Under the pieces are notes generated by a model that was not told the origin of the DNA, ran no database searches, and saw nothing but the letters and a program-made list of their open reading frames with translations. From an uncultured Alistipes sp. (GTDB lineage Bacteria > Bacteroidota > Bacteroidia > Bacteroidales > UBA932): DNA of 17,682 bases. Location of the stretch: positions 1 through 17,682 of the forward strand of contig CABMPD010000026.1 of the NCBI GenBank assembly GCA_902388455.1, given 5' to 3'. How positions within the stretch are numbered: position 1 is the first letter of the stretch; each line of letters begins with the position of its first letter. The translations under genes were made by a program, and so were the position numbers. Shown here piece after piece: positions 1-5,637 of this stretch.

Positions 1-101
1 GAAAGTTGTGTATCGTTGTTACCGAAATCGGTGCATTGCTGTTACCAAAATCTGAGCACTCCCGATTACCGAAATCTGTGCACTTATCGTTACCGTTTAC
101 A
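1..101 (-). mobile_element. Terminus of an IS21-like insertion sequence (left flank)
   Basis: This segment is the exact reverse complement of 17582-17682. Read outward from base 101 on the minus strand it starts TGTAAACGGTAACG, then carries 17-bp sites of the form TGCxCxGATTTyGGTAA at 82-66, 58-42 and 35-19, and a partial site at 12-1. IS21-family elements begin with 5'-TG and carry several repeated transposase-binding sites at their ends, so that family is the best fit. No istA/istB gene is inside the window, so the family call is inference. Identity with the right end stops exactly at this TGT, which locates the element boundary between 101 and 102. The insertion interrupts the IS5-family transposase beside it. 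Confidence 0.7.
19..100. repeat. Iterated 23-24-bp sites inside the left terminus
   Basis: TTACCGAAATC, TTACCAAAATC, TTACCGAAATC and the degenerate TTACCGTTTAC start at 19, 42, 66 and 90, giving a period of 23-24 bp. The same array lies in inverse orientation at 17582-17682. Spacing near two helical turns fits several transposase protomers binding one face of the DNA. This is a tandem protein-binding array, not a CRISPR: there are no unique spacers. Confidence 0.75.
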
Positions 102-768
102 CATGAGAAAGTGCGCTCGACAATCCATCTTTTTGGCATGGGAAGAAATCTGTCCGTGTGTTTGTCAGACCTGAGTACGACATCCAGGTCACAACGCAGC
201 AGTCTCTTGACCGTGTTCCTGACTGCCTCGCCTCTGTAACCTCCGTCCGCCAGAATCCGTTTCATCCCGGGGAATTTGTATCTCATGGATTGGAACACCT
301 CTTCCGCCCCGACACTGTCATGGACGTTAGCTGGATGGACTCTAATTGACATGGGCAGCCCCATGGCGTCAACCACTATGTGCTCCTTCCTTCCCTTTAT
401 CTCTTTGTTCCCGTCTATACCCCTTTGACCGTCAATGTGATGGGAGGTCTTGACACTCCTTGAATCTATGATTCCAAGGCTGGGACTCTCGGTCCGGCCC
501 GAAAGACGGCGGACAATGCCGCGGAGGGTGTCAAAGATCTCTTCCAGTAAGCCCTCGTTCTTCCACTTGCTGAAATAGTAATACACTGTCTGCCACGGAG
601 CGAAATCCGAGGGGAGCATCCTCCACTGAACGCCGGTCTTCACGATGTACAGGGGATGCCGTCAAAAACTGAACGCAGCGAATATTTTCTGAATCTTTCT
701 TTGGGGTCTAACATATTTTTTATAACTTGCCACTGTTTATCAGTCAGGTTGGTTGGGTATTTATGCAT
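102..768 (-). pseudogene. IS5-family (IS427-like) DDE transposase, frameshifted and 3'-truncated
   Basis: From ATG at 768 the minus strand reads MHKYPTNLTDKQWQVIKNM and continues to FDGIPCTS, then stops at 642-640. The neighbouring frame takes over near 660 with LYIVKTGVQWRMLPSDFAPW and stays open to base 102. The DDE residues are visible: D in IIDSRSVKTS, D in ILADGGYRG, E in RWIVERTFS. Only the roughly 30 C-terminal residues usual for the family are missing, lost where the IS21-like terminus begins. The frame change is a net 1-base loss or 2-base gain. Some IS5 relatives use programmed frameshifting, but this site is early and lacks an obvious slippery heptamer, so mutation is likelier. The far IS end should lie between 769 and about 910; I could not fix it. 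Confidence 0.88.
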
Positions 769-916
769 AACTTTAATGTCTTGATAACCATAAAGTTACG
801 AAAAATATTCCAATTAACCTACTGATTTACAATTAATTATAAATAAATTTAAACAGTTTCTTAAAATTTATTTAGTCATTATGGAGTCCTACAAGAAACT
901 GATTTAATGCAGGTGA

Positions 917-1129
917 TTATTTTTCATTGAGCGCCAGTTCTATTGCATGAGCCCACTTAGCCTGCTTCGCCAATGCGTTCCTGCGCATGGCCTCGAAGTA
1001 GCGTTCTGTTGCCTTTCGATTGCTTTCCTTTGCCTCTTCGGCGACTTCCCGCATGATCTGCTCCAGCATCTCGCCTGTCGGTTCTTGTTCTGGAGAGAAA
1101 CGGTATGAGTTCAATTTTTTTTCGGACAT
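917..1129 (-). CDS. Small charged uncharacterised protein (70 aa)
   Basis: A 70-residue protein beginning MSEKKLNSYRFSPEQEPTG and rich in Glu, Lys, Arg and Ala. Residues from about 18 to the end look like one long amphipathic helix. It has no signal peptide or membrane segment. I chose ATG at 1129 over the GTG at 1207 because a TAnnTTTG -7 box (1156-1149) lies between them, and the longer start would overlap the glutaredoxin-like stop. Short proteins of this style are common in Bacteroidales accessory regions, but I do not know a function. It lies 71 bp downstream of the glutaredoxin-like gene on the same strand and probably has its own promoter. Confidence 0.6.
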   Translation of the reverse strand: MSEKKLNSYRFSPEQEPTGEMLEQIMREVAEEAKESNRKATERYFEAMRRNALAKQAKWAHAIELALNEK

Positions 1130-1148
1130 GGTTATTTGATTTACAGTC

Positions 1149-1156
1149 CAAAGATA
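1149..1156 (-). promoter_or_regulatory. Bacteroidetes -7 box upstream of the 70-aa gene
   Basis: TATCTTTG on the minus strand fits the TAnnTTTG consensus of the Bacteroidetes primary sigma factor. It lies 19 bp upstream of ATG 1129, which predicts a short leader of about 12-15 nt. I see no TTTG at the usual -33 position. Confidence 0.45.
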
Positions 1157-1200
1157 GCAATTATTTTGGTATCTGACCTTATCCCCCGAAGGTTCAGCCC

Positions 1201-1500
1201 TCAGCACCCGGATCCATCAACCCCGCAGGAGGCGCCTTCGGCGACGGGACGGGAGCGGAGCCCGGCTTCTTCCGGGACGAGGGTGACGGTGCCGTCCTCG
1301 AGGAGGAAGCAGGGGATGCCGGCCGCACCGGAGCGTCTGGCTCCGTCGAATGCCGGACTGCTGTCCCTGAGCCGCAGGAACTCCTTGAGGTTCTTGACGT
1401 GGGCGCCGATGTCGATGACCTGGTAGCGGTCATTTCCCTTGATCTGCTCCTCGACGTATGTGCAGTCGGGGCATGTGGGCATTCCGTAGATTTTGATCAT
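1201..1500 (-). CDS. Glutaredoxin-like protein with CPDC motif
   Basis: A 99-residue protein that begins MIKIYGMPTCPDCTYVEEQI. It has the first beta strand of a thioredoxin fold followed by a Cys-Pro-Asp-Cys redox motif (C10, C13). It also has the cis-proline loop GIPCF (residues 61-65) expected opposite the active site, then the LLEDGTVTL strand pair. Glutaredoxins reduce disulfides or glutathione-mixed disulfides in the cytosol. CPDC differs from the classical CPYC, and Bacteroidetes paralogues annotated as glutaredoxin-related often carry it, so the real partner is unknown. The Gly/Ser/Pro-rich tail after about residue 80 looks low-complexity. No signal peptide is present. Transcription likely starts from a -7 box at 1534-1527. 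Confidence 0.85.
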   Translation of the reverse strand: MIKIYGMPTCPDCTYVEEQIKGNDRYQVIDIGAHVKNLKEFLRLRDSSPAFDGARRSGAAGIPCFLLEDGTVTLVPEEAGLRSRPVAEGASCGVDGSGC

Positions 1501-1526
1501 GTGCGTGCTGTGTTGAATTCGATGTA

Positions 1527-1534
1527 CAAAGTTA
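1527..1534 (-). promoter_or_regulatory. -7 box of the glutaredoxin-like gene
   Basis: TAACTTTG on the minus strand matches TAnnTTTG, 26 bp upstream of ATG 1500. Together with the box at 1600-1607 on the plus strand it shows that 1501-1650 is a divergent promoter region for the glutaredoxin-like gene and hipBA module 1. Confidence 0.5.
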
Positions 1535-1579
1535 GTATTTCTTGCTTGAGATTTATTTAAATAATTTTGATTTTTCGTG

Positions 1580-1621
1580 GATATTAGTGATATAATTGCT
1601 ACCTTTGTTACGGATAATATC
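1580..1621 (+). promoter_or_regulatory. hipBA-1 promoter and likely operator
   Basis: TACCTTTG at 1600-1607 fits the TAnnTTTG -7 consensus. A perfect 7-bp inverted repeat, GATATTA (1580-1586) and TAATATC (1615-1621), is centred on the box. hipB-type antitoxins repress their own operon through inverted repeats over the promoter, so this pair is the obvious HipB operator candidate. Its role is inferred from position only. Confidence 0.5.
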
Positions 1622-1650
1622 TTATTTGTTAATTCGAATATTTAGAGGTT

Positions 1651-1971
1651 ATGGACAATATATTAGCAGTTGGCATGTCAAATCCTAATGAGATTGCCCG
1701 TCAGATTGCGGCAAGGGTCAGGGAAAGGCGTCTGGAATTGGATTTGACTCAGGAAGGAATGGCCGCAAGGTCCGGGGTGAAATTTGCGACATACCGTCGG
1801 TTTGAGCAGACAGGGGAGATATCCTTGAAGGGTTTGCTTCAAATTGGATTTGCCTTGAATGCACTTTCAGATTTTGATGCTCTTTTTTCGCACAGGCAGT
1901 ATCAGTCACTGAATGATGTCTTGAATGAGCAGAATGTTGTCCGTAAAAGAAGAGGAAAGAAAAATGAATAG
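1651..1971 (+). CDS. hipB: HipB-family antitoxin, XRE-type DNA-binding protein (module 1)
   Basis: A 106-residue protein with an XRE/Cro helix-turn-helix at about residues 32-55 (LTQEGMAARSGVKFATYRRF). HipB proteins bind the operon operator and their HipA partner, which neutralises the kinase and represses transcription. The ATG at 1651 gives eight extra residues ahead of a second possible ATG at 1675 (MSNPNEIARQ); the later start would also leave a complete domain. The C-terminus is basic (VVRKRRGKKNE) and likely flexible, as in HipB tails. The stop overlaps the hipA start by 8 bp (ATGAATAG), a standard translationally coupled antitoxin-toxin order. Confidence 0.9.
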   Translation: MDNILAVGMSNPNEIARQIAARVRERRLELDLTQEGMAARSGVKFATYRRFEQTGEISLKGLLQIGFALNALSDFDALFSHRQYQSLNDVLNEQNVVRKRRGKKNE

Positions 1972-3040
1972 CATTAAACAGGTAGAAGTGTTTTGTAACG
2001 GTAGGTCGGTTGGTCGTCTGGCTCTGACCAAAGAACGGTTGTGTGCGTTTGAGTATTCTGCCGACTGGCTGAGTTCCGGGTTCTCAATATCTCCCTTTGA
2101 ATTGCCTTTGAGAAGCGGAGTTTTCATTGCAAAGCCTCGCCCGTTTGGAGGTGGTTTCGGCGTTTTTGACGATTGTCTGCCGGATGGGTGGGGGTTGCTC
2201 ATTCTCGACAGATATTTGCAGCAAAAAGGTGTTAATCCACGTACATTGACCTTATTGGACCGCCTTACGCTGGTTGGTTCGACGGGGCGCGGAGCGTTGG
2301 AGTTCCGTCCGGATTACAGCGTAGGAACGAGGCAGGACTATGCAGATTTTGAGAAACTGGCTTTGGAGGCCGAGCGGATCCTGGACAGTGACAATTATAC
2401 TGGTGAAGGCATCCGGGAATTTCAGGATCGCGGAGGCTCCCCGGGAGGAGCGCGACCTAAAATCTTCGTCCGCTACAACGATAAGGAGTGGCTGGTAAAG
2501 TTCCGTGCAAAGCGGGATCCGCAAAGTATCGGCATGGATGAATACCGTTACTCGCTTCTTGCCGGGCAATGCGGAATTGAAATGCCGGAAACGCGGCTGT
2601 TTGAAGATAAATATTTCGGAGTAGGGCGCTTTGACAGAACGCCAAATGGGAAGTTGCATGTTGTCAGCATGGCCGGTCTTACCGGTGCTGATTATCGTCT
2701 GCCGAGTATAGATTATACGCATATTTTCCAAGTATGTGCTGCATTGACTCACAGTGTGGCCGAGATGTGGAAAGTATATCGCTTGATGGTGTTCAATTTC
2801 CTGATAGACAACAAGGATGACCATGCCAAGAACTTCTCTTTTATTTATCGCAATGACGATTGGCATTTTGCTCCGGCATATGATCTGTTGCCAAGTGACG
2901 GTATAAATGGATTCCGGACGACCTCAATCAATGACAGTATAGAGCCGACTAAGAATGATCTTTTTGCTGTGGCGGTGAAGGCGGGATTGAATGAGAAGGA
3001 AGCTGTACGGATTTTTGATGAGATGAGGAAACTTGTTTAA
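1964..3040 (+). CDS. hipA: HipA-family kinase toxin (module 1, 358 aa)
   Basis: HipA toxins are Ser/Thr-type kinases; the E. coli member phosphorylates glutamyl-tRNA synthetase and halts translation. This protein has a Gly-rich loop at residues 157-166 (GGSPGGARPK), the ATP-lysine strand EWLVKF, the catalytic segment DDHAKN (D285-N290), and the metal-binding Asp in PAYDLLPS (D307). An N-terminal HipA domain precedes them within the same chain. At 358 residues it is shorter than E. coli HipA (about 440) but shows all kinase landmarks, so it is probably active. ATG 1964 was chosen over an in-frame ATG at 1925 because it follows the purine-rich AGAGGAAAG and gives the usual short overlap with hipB. 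Its target is unknown. Its last codons carry the promoter of the next gene. Confidence 0.92.
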   Translation: MNSIKQVEVFCNGRSVGRLALTKERLCAFEYSADWLSSGFSISPFELPLRSGVFIAKPRPFGGGFGVFDDCLPDGWGLLILDRYLQQKGVNPRTLTLLDRLTLVGSTGRGALEFRPDYSVGTRQDYADFEKLALEAERILDSDNYTGEGIREFQDRGGSPGGARPKIFVRYNDKEWLVKFRAKRDPQSIGMDEYRYSLLAGQCGIEMPETRLFEDKYFGVGRFDRTPNGKLHVVSMAGLTGADYRLPSIDYTHIFQVCAALTHSVAEMWKVYRLMVFNFLIDNKDDHAKNFSFIYRNDDWHFAPAYDLLPSDGINGFRTTSINDSIEPTKNDLFAVAVKAGLNEKEAVRIFDEMRKLV

Positions 3041-3045
3041 TTTTG
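3014..3045 (+). promoter_or_regulatory. Promoter for the GH95 gene, inside the hipA-1 3' end
   Basis: TTTG at 3014-3017, 20 bp, then TAATTTTG at 3038-3045 reproduces the full Bacteroidetes promoter layout (TTTG, 19-21 bp, TAnnTTTG). The -7 box overlaps the hipA stop codon. The predicted start, near 3050, leaves a leader of about 15 nt before ATG 3066. It is one of the best-formed promoters in the window. Confidence 0.6.
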
Positions 3046-3065
3046 CACAGCTTATAGAAACGACC

Positions 3066-5633
3066 ATGAACTCAACCGCCAAAGACGCTCTCACCGGTAA
3101 CCTCGCCTGTCTTGCAGCCTACCTGATTTTCGGGTTCAATATCGTGTGCTGCAAGAACATAGCCAATGACGGCCATGTGCCTCCGATGTCGCGGTTCCTG
3201 ATGTGGACCATGTCTGAACCGGCCGCGGCTTCCGCTCCTGACCGCATGGAGATATGGTTTGACCGGCCGGCCGCCCTGAAAGGGGCGCGGATATGGTCGG
3301 AGCCGCAGTCCGGGATGATGAACCCGGATCCGGAGTGGGAGTCCTCCACGCTGCCGATAGGAAATGGCTTTTTCGGGGCAAATATCGGCGGTGGGGTGGC
3401 TCTCGAGCGCATTACCCTCAATGAGAAATCGCTGTGGCGGGGCGGTCCGGGAGTTCCGGGCGGTGCTTCATACTACTGGGACGTGAACCGGCAGTCTGCG
3501 GATGCTTTCCGCCGCATACGCAAGGCATTCGCCGAGGGTGACCTGACCGTGGCTGACTCTCTTACACGCCACTGTCTCAGGGGCACAGCCTCTTACGAGA
3601 CCGGGGAAGAGACTCCTTTCCGTTTCGGCTCGTTTACGACAATGGGGGAGCTGACGGTAGAGACGGATGCCGGCTCAGGGGATGTGTCGGATTATCGGAG
3701 AAGCCTTTCGTTAGACGACGCGGTGGTATCGGTCCATTTCAAGAGCGGAGGCGTGCGGTACGGCAGGGAGTATTTCGTATCCTATCCCGACCGGGTGATG
3801 GTGATGAGGTTCAGCTCCGATACCCTTCAGCGGCTGAAATTGGCCTACACTCCGAATCCTGAGGCGGATGTCAGCATCAATGCGGCTGACGGCTCTTCCG
3901 TCCTGTACCGCGGAAGGCTGAGGAGCAATGGGATGAGGTTCGCGGTCCGTATTACGGCTCTGACCGTGGGCGGCCGGGCGACCGCTGCAGATGACGGCAG
4001 CATCAGCGTGTCGGAAAGCGGGGATGTGGTGTTCGTCATAGCGGCGGCTACGGATTACAGGATGAATTTTGATCCGGATTTCACGGACTCGGAAGCATAC
4101 GTGGGGGAGGATCCGGCCACGGCGACCGGAAGGATGACGGCCTCTGCGGTGAAAAGGGACTATGACTCTCTGCTGTCGCGGCATAAGGAGGACTACCGCT
4201 CCCTTTTCGGGAGGGTGAGGCTCAGTCTCGGGCCGGAGCCGGAGGAGGCTGGCGGAGATCCGGCGTCAATGCCGCTTCCCGAGCGCTTGGAACGCTACCG
4301 GAGGGGATGTCCCGACCCGGGATTGGAGGAGCTCTATTTCCAGTACGGACGCTACCTGCTCATAGCCTCGTCCCGCCCCGGGGCCATGCCGGCTAACTTG
4401 CAGGGGCTCTGGCACAACGGCGTGGACGGTCCCTGGCACGTAGATTACCACAACAACATCAATATCCAGATGAACTACTGGCCGGCCCTTGTCACCGGAT
4501 TGGAGGAGTGCTGCCGGCCGCTGACGGACTATATCCGCACCATCGAGAAACCGGGAGAGCGGGTCGCCTCGGATTTTTTCGGAGCCGACGGATGGACTGC
4601 CTCCATCTCGGGCAATATTTTCGGATTCGCCTCTCCTCTGAGCAGCACCGACATGAGCTGGAACCTCATCCCTGTAGCCGGCCCCTGGCTCGCTACGCAT
4701 CTGTGGGAGTATTACCAGTTCACTCAGGACCGGGAATGGCTGAAGGAGACGGGCTATCCTCTTATCAAAGGCAGCGCTGAGTTCCTTGAGGACTATCTTT
4801 GGAAATCCCCAGACGGGACATATACGGCCTGTCCCTCCACCTCGCCTGAGCACGGGCCGGTGGACGTGGGCGTCACATTTGCACATGCCGTTGCCCGCGA
4901 GCTGCTGGAGGCCGCCGTTTCAGCCTCCGCCGAATTGGACCGCGATGCCGGCGAAAGAGAGCGCTGGACCGGCATTTTGGACAGTATCGCCCCGTACCGC
5001 ATCGGAAGATACGGGCAGCTCATGGAATGGAGCAGGGACATCGATGACCCCGGGGACCGCCACCGCCATGTCAATCACCTGTTCGGCCTGCATCCTGGAC
5101 ATACCGTCTCGCCCGTGACGACTCCCGCGCTGGCGGAGGCTTGCCGGGTGACCCTCGAGCACCGCGGGGATCTCGCTACGGGCTGGAGCATGGCCTGGAA
5201 GCTGAACCAATGGGCGAGGCTGCACGACGGAGACCGGGCCTACAGGCTCCTGAGGAACCTTCTGAGCGAGGGGACGACGGACAATCTCTGGTGCATTCAC
5301 CCTCCATTCCAGATTGACGGCAATTTCGGAGGCTGCGCCGGCATCGCCGAGATGCTGCTGCAGAGCCAGATGGGCTTCATTCACCTGCTGCCGGCCCTGC
5401 CTGAGGTCTGGAGCTCCGGAGCGGTGGAAGGACTCAGGGCAAGGGGTGGCTTCATCCTGTCTTTCAGGTGGAAGGACGGCGCCATTACAGAGTGCTGCGT
5501 ATATTCTGCCTCGGGAAAGCCCTGCCGGATATTGTACCGGGGTCAATATCTCGACCTTCCGGCCGAAAAGGGGAGGACCTTCCGGCTCATTCCGTCCGAT
5601 GACGGTATTTCATTGAAAATAAGTAACAAATGA
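3066..5633 (+). CDS. GH95 alpha-L-fucosidase with a transporter-like N-terminal helix
   Basis: The bulk of this 855-residue protein is a family GH95 fucosidase, an inverting enzyme usually cutting terminal alpha-1,2-fucose from host glycans. Key residues match Bifidobacterium AfcA: N464 and N466 in DYHNNINIQMNYW, the general acid E595 in STSPEHG, and D751 in FQIDGNFGG. The catalytic part begins at about residue 60 (DRMEIWFDRPA). Residues 1-48 do not look like a GH95 signal peptide. They contain a 17-residue hydrophobic helix (13-29, LACLAAYLIFGFNIVCC) followed by KNIANDG, which resembles the first helix of an EamA/DMT transporter. An internal ATG at 3186 (MSRFLMWTMS, then AAASA) could be the ancestral start with a shortened signal peptide. 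A TTG at 3033 in the same frame is unlikely. The GH29 gene follows after 4 bp. Confidence 0.9.
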   Translation: MNSTAKDALTGNLACLAAYLIFGFNIVCCKNIANDGHVPPMSRFLMWTMSEPAAASAPDRMEIWFDRPAALKGARIWSEPQSGMMNPDPEWESSTLPIGNGFFGANIGGGVALERITLNEKSLWRGGPGVPGGASYYWDVNRQSADAFRRIRKAFAEGDLTVADSLTRHCLRGTASYETGEETPFRFGSFTTMGELTVETDAGSGDVSDYRRSLSLDDAVVSVHFKSGGVRYGREYFVSYPDRVMVMRFSSDTLQRLKLAYTPNPEADVSINAADGSSVLYRGRLRSNGMRFAVRITALTVGGRATAADDGSISVSESGDVVFVIAAATDYRMNFDPDFTDSEAYVGEDPATATGRMTASAVKRDYDSLLSRHKEDYRSLFGRVRLSLGPEPEEAGGDPASMPLPERLERYRRGCPDPGLEELYFQYGRYLLIASSRPGAMPANLQGLWHNGVDGPWHVDYHNNINIQMNYWPALVTGLEECCRPLTDYIRTIEKPGERVASDFFGADGWTASISGNIFGFASPLSSTDMSWNLIPVAGPWLATHLWEYYQFTQDREWLKETGYPLIKGSAEFLEDYLWKSPDGTYTACPSTSPEHGPVDVGVTFAHAVARELLEAAVSASAELDRDAGERERWTGILDSIAPYRIGRYGQLMEWSRDIDDPGDRHRHVNHLFGLHPGHTVSPVTTPALAEACRVTLEHRGDLATGWSMAWKLNQWARLHDGDRAYRLLRNLLSEGTTDNLWCIHPPFQIDGNFGGCAGIAEMLLQSQMGFIHLLPALPEVWSSGAVEGLRARGGFILSFRWKDGAITECCVYSASGKPCRILYRGQYLDLPAEKGRTFRLIPSDDGISLKISNK

Positions 5634-5637
5634 CGAT

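Noticed and set aside
1..101. CRISPR-like or replication-origin iterons at the window ends
   Set aside because: The repeats have no unique spacers, no cas or rep gene is present, and identical inverted copies bounded by TGT fit insertion-sequence termini better.
841..901. AT-rich inverted repeats (CAGTTTCTT 854-862 and AAGAAACTG 893-901) as the IS5 end or a terminator
   Set aside because: The opposite IS end is lost, so a terminal repeat cannot be matched, and the stem is weak with a 30-nt loop; not enough to call a feature.
2252..2866. 204-codon minus-strand open frame opposite hipA module 1
   Set aside because: The plus strand has all HipA motifs; the antisense translation shows no domain and no promoter.
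4266..4886. Minus-strand open frame opposite the GH95 gene
   Set aside because: GH95 catalytic motifs lie on the plus strand across this interval; the antisense translation is low-complexity shadow sequence.
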